A DNA stretch of 64,000 nt from Comamonas thiooxydans (GTDB taxonomy: Bacteria; Pseudomonadota; Gammaproteobacteria; Burkholderiales; Burkholderiaceae_C). Below the pieces are notes generated by a model that was given only the letters and a program-made list of their open reading frames with translations, did no database searches and was not told the DNA's origin. Positions 9,232-17,350 of this stretch are shown here, piece by piece. The position numbers were made by a program, and so were the translations under genes. Where the stretch lies: positions 62,001-126,000 of the forward strand of contig NZ_BBVD01000014.1 in NCBI RefSeq assembly GCF_000964545.1, read 5' to 3'. Positions within the stretch are counted from its first letter, which is position 1. Each line of letters starts with the position of its first letter.

Positions 9232-9265
9232 CAAAAAAGCCTGTGGCATGGCCACAGGCTTTTTG
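9232..9265. terminator. Bidirectional rho-independent terminator
   Basis: Stem AAGCCTGTGGC / GCCACAGGCTT with a very short loop, flanked by a run of A on the left and of T on the right. It lies between the convergent membrane-protein and acyltransferase genes and can stop transcription from both. Confidence 0.85.
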
Positions 9266-9280
9266 CTTTCTGCTCTCGCC

Positions 9281-10147
9281 TCAGGCCTTCATGCGCCCGA
9301 ACAGTCGACGGTAGCGAGAGGGTAGATCCTGCATGCGCATCATGATGGGCAGATCGGCCGTATTGAAGTCGCTGTCCCAGGCCGGCGCCCCCAGCACCTT
9401 GGCACCGGCACGCAGATAGCCCTGGATCAGCGCTGGCGGCTCGACCTTCAACGCATCTGCCGAGACATTGCTGATATGCGCCAACTCCTCGGGCAGGGCT
9501 ACTCGGGGGCGCACCTGCAGCTCGTGCTCGGCCAGATGGCTCTGGCGCAGTTGCTGCCAGATTCGTGCCGGACCTTCGCCATGGGCCAGGCCCGGGTACT
9601 GCATGGGAATGCTGGCGCAGCCCACCATGGCCTCGAGCCGGTTGCGCTGCATGAATTCGGCCAACGCCCCCCAGAGCGCCAGAATCACGCCGCCCTGGCG
9701 ATGCTCCGCATGCACGCAGCTGCGCCCCAGCTCGACCATCTGTGCCCGCCAGGCGTTGATGGGCGAGAGATCGAATTCCTGATCGCTGTACAGACCGCCG
9801 GCACGCTGGGCCTGGGCAGGGGTCAGCAGACGGTAGGTGCCGATCACCTTGTTCTGCTCTTCATCGCAAACCATCAGATGCTCGCAGAAATCGTCAAAGA
9901 CATCGATATCGTGGCCAGCCACAGGCGTCTGCAGCACAGCGCCCATTTCTTCGGCAAAGATCTGGTAACGTAGGCGCTGGGCCTGGCGAACCTCGTCCAG
10001 ATGCCGGGCCCAGCGCACCTGCAGGCGCAAAGCAGGCGCTGCAGCGTGTGCGGGACTAGCGGGACGATGGGAAAGCGAGGGAGCCGATGACTGTGTCGTC
10101 GCGATGCTCTGGCCATTCAGCGCATCAAGAATCTCGGGATGCCTCAT
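9281..10147 (-). CDS. GNAT-type N-acyltransferase, OlsB/hemolysin-like
   Basis: 288-aa protein. The core shows R-L-R-Y-Q-I-F-A-E-E-M-G-A near residue 62, then D-D-F-C-E-H-L, VIGTYRLL and ELGRSCVH. This pattern is typical of acyltransferases that N-acylate ornithine with 3-hydroxyacyl-ACP (OlsB), the first step of ornithine lipid synthesis. No OlsA (PlsC-like) gene is adjacent, so the assignment stays at family level. The N-terminal about 45 residues are Ser/Ala-rich and probably disordered. The start is fixed by GGAGG ahead of ATG 10147; the frame also runs antisense through hemE, which is meaningless. Divergent from hemE across a 216-bp region. Confidence 0.82.
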   Translation of the reverse strand: MRHPEILDALNGQSIATTQSSAPSLSHRPASPAHAAAPALRLQVRWARHLDEVRQAQRLRYQIFAEEMGAVLQTPVAGHDIDVFDDFCEHLMVCDEEQNKVIGTYRLLTPAQAQRAGGLYSDQEFDLSPINAWRAQMVELGRSCVHAEHRQGGVILALWGALAEFMQRNRLEAMVGCASIPMQYPGLAHGEGPARIWQQLRQSHLAEHELQVRPRVALPEELAHISNVSADALKVEPPALIQGYLRAGAKVLGAPAWDSDFNTADLPIMMRMQDLPSRYRRLFGRMKA

Positions 10148-10363
10148 GTCTGCTTTCCTCCGGTGTTGGACGCAGTTGGCGGCCTGCCTGTGCCACACGG
10201 TGTGTCTGCGTGGCGCCATTGTGGAAAACGCAGATGAAGCCTGCGCGACATTTGGATGACGTTTTCGTGACAAGGCCTTGCAACAGCTATACCTGCACAG
10301 AGAGCTGAATTGCCGCTCGGGATTGTGGTGAATGGGAAAGCCGGAGTGGGCGACAATCGGCAT

Positions 10364-11479
10364 ATGAGTTTCGCCCCCCTGACCAATGACACCTTCCTGC
10401 GCGCATGCCGTCGCCAGGCTACTGACTACACGCCCCTGTGGCTGATGCGCCAGGCGGGACGCTACCTGCCCGAGTACAAGGCCACCCGCGCCAAGGCCGG
10501 CAGCTTCATGGGCCTGGCCACCAATGTGGACTACGCCACCGAGGTGACCCTGCAGCCGCTGGATCGCTTCCCGCTGGACGCAGCCATTCTGTTCAGCGAC
10601 ATTCTGACCGTGCCCGACGCCATGGGCCTTGGCCTGTCGTTCGCCGAAGGCGAGGGGCCGCGCTTTGCCAAGGTCGTGCGCGACGAGGCCGCCGTGGCCG
10701 AGCTGGCCGTGCCCGACATGGACAAGCTGCGCTATGTGTTTGACGCCGTCACCAATATCCGCAAGGTGCTCAATGGACGTGTGCCGCTGATCGGCTTCTC
10801 GGGCAGCCCCTGGACTCTGGCCTGCTACATGACCGAGGGCAAGGGCAGCGATGACTACCGCACCGTCAAGTCGCTGATGTACTCGCGCCCCGACCTGATG
10901 CACCGCATCCTGGAAGTCAACGCCGACAGCGTGGCTGCATACCTGAACGCCCAGATCGATGCCGGCGCACAGGCCGTGATGATTTTTGACAGCTGGGGCG
11001 GCGTGCTGGCCGACGGTGCTTTCCAGGAATTCAGCCTCGCCTATACCAAGCGCGTGCTGGCTCAGCTCAAGCGCACCGGCGTGGACGGCAGCGACGTGCC
11101 CCGCATCGTCTTCACCAAGGGTGGCGGCATCTGGCTGCCCGACATGAAGGACATCGACTGCGAAGTGCTGGGTCTGGACTGGACGGCCAATCTGGGCAAG
11201 GCGCGCGCCATTGTGGGCGGCGAGGTCGGCGGCACCGGCAAGGCGCTGCAGGGCAATATCGACCCGAATGTGCTGTTTGCCGCACCCGAGCAGGTCGCCG
11301 CCCAGGCGCGTGCCGTGCTGGACAGCTTTGGCAAGCCTCATACCGACAAGAGCACCACCGGCCCCACCCACATCTTCAATCTGGGTCACGGCATCAGCCA
11401 GTTCACCCCGCCCGAACATGTGGCCGCGCTGGTCGAAGCTGTGCACAGCCACTCGCGCCTGCTGCGCACAAAGGACTGA
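10364..11479 (+). CDS. hemE: Uroporphyrinogen decarboxylase
   Basis: Converts uroporphyrinogen III to coproporphyrinogen III by four decarboxylations in cytoplasmic haem synthesis. The 371-aa length matches the family. The signature L-M-R-Q-A-G-R-Y-L-P-E-Y lies near residue 27, with GFSGSPWTLACYM near 145, FDSWGG near 206 and a C-terminal NLGHGI segment. I take ATG 10364 (MSFAPLT) rather than the upstream ATG 10310, because the extra 18 residues are not part of the family N-terminus. Followed by a hairpin at 11487-11516 and then the long non-coding hemE-priA gap. Confidence 0.97.
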   Translation: MSFAPLTNDTFLRACRRQATDYTPLWLMRQAGRYLPEYKATRAKAGSFMGLATNVDYATEVTLQPLDRFPLDAAILFSDILTVPDAMGLGLSFAEGEGPRFAKVVRDEAAVAELAVPDMDKLRYVFDAVTNIRKVLNGRVPLIGFSGSPWTLACYMTEGKGSDDYRTVKSLMYSRPDLMHRILEVNADSVAAYLNAQIDAGAQAVMIFDSWGGVLADGAFQEFSLAYTKRVLAQLKRTGVDGSDVPRIVFTKGGGIWLPDMKDIDCEVLGLDWTANLGKARAIVGGEVGGTGKALQGNIDPNVLFAAPEQVAAQARAVLDSFGKPHTDKSTTGPTHIFNLGHGISQFTPPEHVAALVEAVHSHSRLLRTKD

Positions 11480-11486
11480 CTCCCCT

Positions 11487-11516
11487 GCAACAAGTGCCTT
11501 CCCAGGCATTTGTTGC
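11487..11516 (+). terminator. Hairpin after hemE, terminator-like without T-run
   Basis: GCAACAAGTGCC and GGCATTTGTTGC form a 12-bp stem with one mismatch, starting 8 bases after the hemE stop. No T-run follows, so it may stabilise the mRNA end rather than terminate. Confidence 0.45.
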
Positions 11517-11572
11517 AGAACAACGGGCCTCAATCACCCGATAAAATCAAATGGTTATTGAGCGACAATTGC

Positions 11573-11678
11573 CGGTCTGAGATGCAGCAAAGCGGCAGCA
11601 AATCATTGATTTCAAATCACTAAATCTCAGACCCTGAAAAATTCGGCGCCAGCAGTGCCTGGCGCTTTTTTATTTTTT
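11573..11678 (+). ncRNA. Candidate small structured RNA between hemE and priA
   Basis: A perfect 10-bp inverted repeat, GGTCTGAGAT (11573-11582) and ATCTCAGACC (11624-11633), encloses 41 bases and is followed directly by a strong rho-independent terminator. No ORF with a ribosome site overlaps it. The layout of long closing stem plus terminator, about 105 nt in all, suits a small RNA or a processed hemE 3' UTR. I could not find a convincing promoter immediately upstream. It does not match the length of 6S RNA. Expression data are needed to prefer sRNA over 3' UTR. Confidence 0.35.
11646..11678 (+). terminator. Strong rho-independent terminator
   Basis: Perfect 7-bp stem GCGCCAG / CTGGCGC with a 6-base loop followed by TTTTTTATTTTTT. 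It ends transcription from hemE or from the candidate small RNA before the DnaA-box region. Confidence 0.88.
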
Positions 11679-11706
11679 CATCCACCTTGGCATCGATTGA
11701 CGGAAG

Positions 11707-12052
11707 TTATCCACATATGGATGCTTCAAGATAACTGCATACCTCATGGCTGCTGGCTCTAGTGCTATTTTTTGAGAAGTTAAGGACTTTGCACAGCGGT
11801 TTGGAAGCATTTAGGTTTAGGGAGCTTCTCGGTTGACAGTGACTCGCCGCCTGATTTATGCACAGATATGGCGAGGCAGACTCCCTGCCAACACTCTGCC
11901 AAAGCAAGCTCCTCATCGCCTCATAAATACATATAAGTCTTTGTTTTAAATAAATTAATTATTCAACCACTCAGCCATCCTGCCAGCTTACAAGCACGAA
12001 CAGGACTTGCTCAGGCCTTTCGCGCACATTGTTTCTCACAAAGTTATCCACA
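11707..12052 (+). other. Cluster of three consensus DnaA boxes with AT-rich core
   Basis: Three exact matches to TTATNCACA lie on the same strand at 11707-11715 (TTATCCACA), 11856-11864 (TTATGCACA) and 12044-12052 (TTATCCACA). Between the second and third lies an unusually AT-rich stretch at 11922-11966, with only 6 G/C in 45 bases by my count. No credible gene occupies 11680-12137. DnaA boxes plus an AT-rich unwinding-like element are the parts of a replication origin or a DnaA-titrating site. dnaA and dnaN are not in the window, so I do not call it oriC. Confidence 0.5.
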
Positions 12053-12137
12053 GAACGCAAAGCCTTTGCAGGCCTCAAAATCTGCTATAGCTCTGAGGAA
12101 CCGCGGCCTCTGCAGCGCCTTCCCCCGATCCAACTCC

Positions 12138-14324
12138 ATGTCCCATATCGTTTACGTTGCCGTCCAGACCCCTGCCCACAGCGCCGTAGGTGATCTGTTG
12201 AGCTACGTTAGCGATGCATGGCTGGAGCCCGGCAGCTTGGCGCGCGTTCCTCTGGGAAAAAGAGAGTTGCTGGGTGTGGTCTGGGATACGCCCGCCGCCC
12301 CCGAAGCCATTCCAGACAGGGTGGAACTGCGCAGCATTGCCGGCCTGCTGCAGGGCATAGAACCGCTGAACCAGGCCTGGCGACGGCTGGTGGCTTTTGC
12401 CGCGCACTATTACCAGCGCAGCTTGGGCGAGATCGCCGTCACCGCCTTGCCGCCTCAGTTGCGCGATATGTCGCCCGAACAGCTGGCACGGCGGCTGGCT
12501 CCGCCCAAGACAGCCAAGCCGCCAGCCGGCAAGCGCAAGAAGGTACAAGCCGCTGAAGCAGCACAAGCGAGCACCGAGACGATGGCTCACACACCGGACG
12601 CCAGCAGCGCAACGCCTTTGCTCACCCTCAGTGCCGAACAATCGGCGGTCTTCGAGCAAATTGAGCAAAACCCCGGCCCGTTCCTGCTCTACGGCAGCAC
12701 TGGCAGCGGCAAGACCGAGGTTTATCTGCGTGCAGTGCAAGCCGTGCTGGATGCCAACCCGGAGGCTCAAGCCCTGGTGATGGTGCCCGAGATCAACCTC
12801 ACGCCTCAGCTGGAAGAGCGATTTGTCGCCCGCTTCGTGCCTCAGTACGGCAAGGACGCCGTAGTCAGCATGCACAGCGGCATGACCAACCCGCAGCGTC
12901 TCAAAAGCTGGCTGGCCGCTCACACGGGCCGCGCCCGCATCGTGCTGGGTACGCGCATGGCTATTTTTGCCAGCGTGCCGCAACTGGCGCTGATCGTAGT
13001 CGACGAGGAACATGACGCCAGCTACAAGCAGCAGGAGGGCGCACGCTATTCGGCACGCGATCTGGCCATCTGGCGCGGGCGCGATACCGGCGCCAAGGTC
13101 ATACTGGGCAGCGCCACACCGTCGCTGGAGAGCTGGCATGCCTCGGAACCCGATGTCGGCCGCTACCTGCGCCTGCATATGCCCAGCCGTATCGGCGCGG
13201 CCGGCTCAGGCGCGGCCAGCCTTCCCAGGGTGAGAATGGTGGACATGGGCCAGCAGCCCAAACGCGCCGTGTTCTCGCCTCCGCTGATCGAGGCCATCAC
13301 CGAGCGCGTCAAACGTGGCGAGCAAAGCCTGATTCTGCTCAACCGCCGCGGCTTTGCCCCCGTGCTGTTTTGCGCCGACTGCAACTGGAAGAGCGACTGC
13401 CCCCATTGCAGCGCTCACCAGGTCTTTCACAAGGGCGACCGCACGCTGCGCTGCCACCACTGCGGCTTTACCCAGCGCGTGCCGTTTGCCTGCCCCAGCT
13501 GCGGCAACCCCGACATCCTGCCGCTTGGCAAAGGCACGGAGCAATTGCAGGAAGAGCTGGAGCGGCTGCTGCGCAATGTGCAGCGCCCCGACGGCAATCC
13601 GGCCCGCGTGGCGCGCATCGACGCCGACACCACCAAGGCCAAGGGCAGCCTGGAGCAGCAGCTGGCCCAGGTGCATGCCGGCGATGTGGATGTGCTGGTA
13701 GGCACCCAGATGGTGGCCAAGGGCCATGACTTTCGGCGCATCACGCTGGTGGCGGCCGTGCAACCCGACAGCGCGCTGTACTCCAGCGACTATCGCGCCC
13801 CGGAGCGGCTGTTCTGCCTGCTGATGCAGGCCGCCGGGCGTGCCGGGCGCGACGCGCAATATGTGCAGGCACAGGGCAGCCATCCAGAGATGTGGATCCA
13901 GAGCCACGACCCGCAAAACGCCGTCTACACCGCACTGCGCAAGCATGACTACCCGGCGTTCGCCAGGCAGCAACTCAAGGAACGGCTGGATGCCGGCATG
14001 CCGCCCTATGCCTTTCAGGCCATAGTCCGGGCCGATGCACGCACCCAGGAAGCTGCCCAGGCTTTTCTGAATGCCGCCACCCAGGTCGCCAGAGAGGCCA
14101 AGCTGCCTTATCTGGACGAAGTGTTCATCTACCCGCCCATACCCATGGCGGTGCAGCGCGTGGCCAATGTGGAGCGCGCCCAGATGCTGCTGGAAGCCGG
14201 CAACCGCAGCGCCCTGCTGCGATTTCTCAATGCCTGGCAGCAGTATCTGCACTGGCTGCGCACGCTGCCCGAGCACAGGCCGCTGGTGCGCTGGCTGGTG
14301 GATGTGGATCCGCTCAGCATCTAA
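12138..14324 (+). CDS. priA: Primosomal protein N' (replication restart helicase)
   Basis: PriA recognises stalled forks and reloads the replicative helicase. The 728-aa product has the N-terminal 3'-DNA-binding domain, Walker A (GSTGSGKTEV, near residue 187), the D-E-E-H box near 288, a zinc region with about eight Cys (near 411-458: C-A-D-C, C-P-H-C, C-H-H-C, C-P-S-C) and helicase C-terminal motifs including QAAGRAGR. A linker near residues 125-160 is Ala/Lys-rich and longer than needed. Start at ATG 12138 (MSHIVYVAV) matches the family N-terminus; the frame is open 72 bases further up. Origin-like DnaA boxes lie just upstream. Confidence 0.96.
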   Translation: MSHIVYVAVQTPAHSAVGDLLSYVSDAWLEPGSLARVPLGKRELLGVVWDTPAAPEAIPDRVELRSIAGLLQGIEPLNQAWRRLVAFAAHYYQRSLGEIAVTALPPQLRDMSPEQLARRLAPPKTAKPPAGKRKKVQAAEAAQASTETMAHTPDASSATPLLTLSAEQSAVFEQIEQNPGPFLLYGSTGSGKTEVYLRAVQAVLDANPEAQALVMVPEINLTPQLEERFVARFVPQYGKDAVVSMHSGMTNPQRLKSWLAAHTGRARIVLGTRMAIFASVPQLALIVVDEEHDASYKQQEGARYSARDLAIWRGRDTGAKVILGSATPSLESWHASEPDVGRYLRLHMPSRIGAAGSGAASLPRVRMVDMGQQPKRAVFSPPLIEAITERVKRGEQSLILLNRRGFAPVLFCADCNWKSDCPHCSAHQVFHKGDRTLRCHHCGFTQRVPFACPSCGNPDILPLGKGTEQLQEELERLLRNVQRPDGNPARVARIDADTTKAKGSLEQQLAQVHAGDVDVLVGTQMVAKGHDFRRITLVAAVQPDSALYSSDYRAPERLFCLLMQAAGRAGRDAQYVQAQGSHPEMWIQSHDPQNAVYTALRKHDYPAFARQQLKERLDAGMPPYAFQAIVRADARTQEAAQAFLNAATQVAREAKLPYLDEVFIYPPIPMAVQRVANVERAQMLLEAGNRSALLRFLNAWQQYLHWLRTLPEHRPLVRWLVDVDPLSI

Positions 14325-14342
14325 AGTCGTCTGAAATTTAAG

Positions 14343-14397
14343 GTTTTTAGCTCTTTAGCCCTTTACCCATAAGCGCTGACAGCTATCAATTTATATA
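14343..14397 (-). repeat. R2 dispersed repeat, copy 2
   Basis: On the minus strand it reads ATTGATAGCTGTCAGCGCTT and then a T/A/G-rich tail. It lies 18 bases after the priA stop but in opposite orientation, the clearest exception to the same-strand rule of the family. Confidence 0.55.
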
Positions 14398-14519
14398 AAC
14401 CGCAGGCGCTTGGCAAATCCATCGGGATTTGCGCGAATGGGCAAGCCGGCATGGCTATTGCATGGTGTGAGGCTCGGCTCCACAAGAGGCCGTTTCATTC
14501 AATCACGGAGCACTACTTC

Positions 14520-15641
14520 ATGCAAAAACAAGTCTTCCGCCAGAGCTTGCTGGCCGCCACCATTGCCGTTCTGGGCATTCTGTCCGTCCCCGGCGCAGCT
14601 CTGGCTCAGGATGCATCGCCTGCGGCCGCGCAGGCGGCCAAGGCGCAGACAGCCAAGCCCAATGTGGTGGTGCTGGCCACGGGCGGCACGATTGCGGGTG
14701 CCGGTGCCTCGACCGTCAACAGCGCCACCTACACGGCCGCCAAGGTACCTGTGGACAAGTTGCTGGCCGGCCTGCCCGAGCTGGCCCAGATCGCCAATGT
14801 GCGCGGCGAGCAGGTGTTCCAGATCGCTTCCGAGAGCTTCACCAACGACAATCTGCTGACCCTGGCCAAGCGCGTCTCGCAACTGGCCAAGCAGTCCGAT
14901 GTGGACGGCATCGTCATCACCCACGGCACGGACACGCTGGCCGAGACGGCCTACTTCCTGAGCCTGACCGTGCACACCGACAAGCCCATTGCCGTGGTCG
15001 GCAGCATGCGTCCGGGCACGGCCCTGTCCGCCGATGGCGCACTGAACCTGGTCAATGCCGTCAGCGTGGCAGGCTCCAAGGACGCCCGGGGCAAGGGCGT
15101 CTTCGTCACCATGAATGACGAGATCAACACCGCCCGCGATGTGAACAAGGACATCAACATCCAGACTGGTGCCTTCAAGAGCCAGTGGGGTCCGCTGGGC
15201 ATGGTGGTCGAGGGCAAGAACTACTGGTTCCGCGCGCCCGTCAAGCGCCACACCATGAACTCCGAGTTCAATATCGACAATATCGACAAGCTGCCTCAGG
15301 TGGACATCGTCTATGCCTACGGCAGCGTTCAGCCCACGGCCGTAAATGCCCTGGTCGATGCCGGCGCCAAGGCCATCGTCCATGCCGGCACCGGCAATGG
15401 CTCGGTGGCCGACCGCATGGTCAAGCCGCTGCAGGATGCACGCGGCAAGGGCGTGCTCATCGTGCGTTCGGCACGCGTGCCCTACGGCTTTGTGCTGCGC
15501 AATGCCGAGCAGCCCGACGACAAGTACGACTGGGTGGTCGCCCACGACATGCGCCCCGAAAAAGCACGCCTGCTGACCATGCTGGCGCTGACCAAGGGCG
15601 CCAACACCAAGGAACTGCAGCGGATGTTCTGGGAGTATTGA
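14520..15641 (+). CDS. Type II L-asparaginase/glutaminase-asparaginase, periplasmic
   Basis: Hydrolyses L-asparagine (and often glutamine) to the acid and ammonia in the periplasm. 373 aa with a Sec signal peptide (cleavage near residue 27 after ALA), then T-G-G-T-I-A-G near 58 with the first catalytic Thr and H-G-T-D-T near 140 with the second Thr-Asp pair; a Lys/Glu-containing VGSMRP segment follows. These residues are complete. GGAG precedes the ATG at 14520; the frame is open 69 bases further upstream, but that start would precede the signal peptide with a charged tail. An R1 repeat begins 6 bases after the stop. Confidence 0.94.
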   Translation: MQKQVFRQSLLAATIAVLGILSVPGAALAQDASPAAAQAAKAQTAKPNVVVLATGGTIAGAGASTVNSATYTAAKVPVDKLLAGLPELAQIANVRGEQVFQIASESFTNDNLLTLAKRVSQLAKQSDVDGIVITHGTDTLAETAYFLSLTVHTDKPIAVVGSMRPGTALSADGALNLVNAVSVAGSKDARGKGVFVTMNDEINTARDVNKDINIQTGAFKSQWGPLGMVVEGKNYWFRAPVKRHTMNSEFNIDNIDKLPQVDIVYAYGSVQPTAVNALVDAGAKAIVHAGTGNGSVADRMVKPLQDARGKGVLIVRSARVPYGFVLRNAEQPDDKYDWVVAHDMRPEKARLLTMLALTKGANTKELQRMFWEY

Positions 15642-15647
15642 TCAACT

Positions 15648-15739
15648 CCCCCTGAGGCGCTGACGCGCCTTCCCCCTCTCTCGCTACGCGGGAGGGGGAC
15701 GACAGCCTCGCTGCGGGGCGGCCCTTGCTCGCTGTCTCT
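15648..15739 (+). repeat. R1 dispersed repeat, copy A
   Basis: Starts CCCCCTGAG six bases after the asparaginase stop, continues with GCGCCTTCCCCCTCTC, a GGGAGGGGGACGACA block and TCGCTGCGGGGCGGC, and ends near GCTGTCTC. The CCCCCTC and GAGGGGG blocks can pair. Same strand as the gene it follows. Confidence 0.75.
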
Positions 15740-15782
15740 TTCGCAAGGGATCTGCATAAGCACGGGGGTTAAAAGCATGAAA

Positions 15783-15826
15783 AGCGGTTTGCGCAGGCTG
15801 GTCTTGCGCAAGCCGCTCTTGTTTTT
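15783..15826. terminator. Bidirectional rho-independent terminator
   Basis: A 13-bp stem with one G-T pair (AGCGGTTTGCGCA / TGCGCAAGCCGCT) and a 9-base loop, followed on the plus strand by CTTGTTTTTG. It sits between convergent asparaginase and AEC transporter genes. Confidence 0.8.
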
Positions 15827-15828
15827 GA

Positions 15829-16785
15829 TCAGGTCATCAGCGCCACGGCGGCGGAGAAGCTGAGGAAGGCCAGGCTGGTCGATACCAGGATGATGCGCGC
15901 CACGCGACCGCTGTGGGCGCCGTAGCGCTCGGTCAGCAGCGACACATTGCTGGCGGACGGCAGGGCCGCCAGCAGCACCAGCACCACCAGGGTTTCGTGC
16001 TGAAGCCCCAGTCCCAGGGAGATCGCTGCCAGTCCGACGGCCCAGACCAGCAAGGGATGGACGACAAGCTTGGCCAGCGCGATCGGTACATAGTCGCGCA
16101 CGGCGACGCGTTCGTGGCTGTTCATCTGCGAGCGGGCCAACACGGCGCCTATGGTGAACAAGGCCACCGGCGAAGCCGCTGCGGCCAGCATGGCCACGGT
16201 CTTGTCCACCGGGCCGGGCAATACCCAACCCATGGCAGAGGCCAGGCCGCCCAGCAGAATCGACCAGGGCATGGGATTGGACGCCATGCCCTTGAGCGAA
16301 TTGCGCACTGCCAGCCAGATTCCTTGCCCTCCCGCCAGATCGAGCCGCGACAGCGCAATGCAGGCCGAGGTGGTGATGACCATGTCGATGGCCATGGTCA
16401 CGATCACCGGCCCCGCACTCTGCGCGCCCAGCAGCGCCGCCAGCATGGGAACGCCCATGAAGCCGGTGTTGGGGAAAGCAGCGACCAGTGCACCGAATGC
16501 TGCATCGTTCCAGCCCAGGCGTGCGCGCGTCAGCAGCACGGTCGTGCCCACCATCAGCGCCGCACAGAGCAGATAGACCAGGATGACGTTGATGTCGAGC
16601 AGCTGATGAATCGGTGTCTGCGCGCCAAAGCGGTACAGCATGCAGGGCAGTGCGAAGTACAGCACAAAGGCATTGAGGCCGGGGATGGACGCCTGGGGCA
16701 GGATGCCGCGCCATGTGGCGGCAAAACCGCAAGCCACCAGGGCAAAGAAGGGAAAGGTGATGAGTAGAACGGACAACACGCACAA
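15829..16785 (-). CDS. AEC (auxin efflux carrier) family transporter
   Basis: About 318-aa protein with some ten membrane segments in two halves of five. The first half has ALPCMLYRF and the second an ILLGGLA segment, as in AEC/malonate-type permeases that export or import organic anions. Proline and glycine residues break the middle helices, as is usual. The start is uncertain: the frame opens with TTG at 16785 and GTG at 16779, and no ATG is placed before the first helix, so a non-ATG start is likely. The gene stands alone between two terminators. The substrate is unknown. Confidence 0.85.
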   Translation of the reverse strand: MCVLSVLLITFPFFALVACGFAATWRGILPQASIPGLNAFVLYFALPCMLYRFGAQTPIHQLLDINVILVYLLCAALMVGTTVLLTRARLGWNDAAFGALVAAFPNTGFMGVPMLAALLGAQSAGPVIVTMAIDMVITTSACIALSRLDLAGGQGIWLAVRNSLKGMASNPMPWSILLGGLASAMGWVLPGPVDKTVAMLAAAASPVALFTIGAVLARSQMNSHERVAVRDYVPIALAKLVVHPLLVWAVGLAAISLGLGLQHETLVVLVLLAALPSASNVSLLTERYGAHSGRVARIILVSTSLAFLSFSAAVALMT

Positions 16786-16852
16786 ATTGTGACAGCGCCC
16801 GACCCCAACCCCCTCACGGCCTGCGATGAAAATTTTTCAGTGCAGACCTACC

Positions 16853-16880
16853 CAAAAACAAAGCCTGCGCAAGGCAGGCT
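16853..16880 (-). terminator. Rho-independent terminator of the Roadblock/GTPase operon
   Basis: On the minus strand AGCCTGC, loop CTTGC, GCAGGCT is followed by TTGTTTTTGGG. It lies 27 bases after the last Roadblock gene. Confidence 0.75.
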
Positions 16881-16906
16881 GCTGTGACGGATACAAGGAC
16901 AGCACG

Positions 16907-17266
16907 TCAGAGCTTGAGTTCCTTTTCCACATCTGCAGTCTTGCGGCGCGCCAGCGCCAGGTTGGCACGAGCCTTGTCCAGCACCAGATAAAAGAACACG
17001 CCGTCATTGGCGGCCACGGGACGGATGATGTGATATTGCTTGCCCAGAGTGATCAGTATGTCGTCGATCTGGTCGTTGAGATTGAGCATGCGCATGGTCT
17101 TGATCTTGGCACGCACGACCTCTGTGTTGCCGGCCGCGGCCAGCTCCATGTCCACGCCGCCGCCGACGCTGCCCATCAGCATGCCGCTTGCGCTGTCCAC
17201 GAGAGCGCCACAGACAGCACCGTCTGCGGTCATCAGAGCGTTCAGAGAATCCTGGATAGAGGCCAT
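16907..17266 (-). CDS. Roadblock/LC7 domain protein B (last gene of GTPase operon)
   Basis: 119-aa single-domain protein: an N-terminal helix (ASIQDSLNALMTADG), strand G-A-L-V-D-S-A-S-G-M, a helix with TEVVRAKIKTM, then strands DDILITLGKQYHIIRPV and DGVFFYLVLDKA. This is the alpha-beta-beta-alpha-beta-beta-beta order of the Roadblock/LC7 fold. Such proteins (MglB, CvnB) dimerise and regulate small GTPases. Start at ATG 17266 is supported by AAGGTGGA; upstream residues in frame are unlikely to be translated. An 84-base gap separates it from the second Roadblock gene upstream, so it may also be independently regulated. Confidence 0.85.
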   Translation of the reverse strand: MASIQDSLNALMTADGAVCGALVDSASGMLMGSVGGGVDMELAAAGNTEVVRAKIKTMRMLNLNDQIDDILITLGKQYHIIRPVAANDGVFFYLVLDKARANLALARRKTADVEKELKL

Positions 17267-17350
17267 AAATCCACCTTTTGAAAAGCAAGACAAGGAACTC
17301 GTGCGACGGATGCGCACCCACTCAGACTCAGAACTCCAGTGAACCTGTGA

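Noticed and set aside
10194..10204. Palindrome CACACGGTGTG between the acyltransferase gene and hemE as an operator
   Set aside because: Perfect but only 11 bases and without a matching regulator or promoter context; chance occurrence cannot be excluded.
10148..11533. N-terminal extension of the acyltransferase frame through hemE
   Set aside because: The first 460 residues are antisense to hemE; the real start is ATG 10147 with a GGAGG site.
11573..11678. 6S RNA
   Set aside because: The CTGAGATG-type closing stem recalls 6S RNA, but the element spans only about 60 bases inside the stem instead of about 180 and lacks the central bubble.
11707..11916. 69-residue minus-strand ORF between hemE and priA
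   Set aside because: No ribosome site, no protein-like composition, lies over the DnaA boxes.
11707..12052. Definite chromosomal origin oriC
   Set aside because: DnaA boxes are clear but dnaA, dnaN, parAB and a skew test are not available here; reported only as an origin-like cluster.
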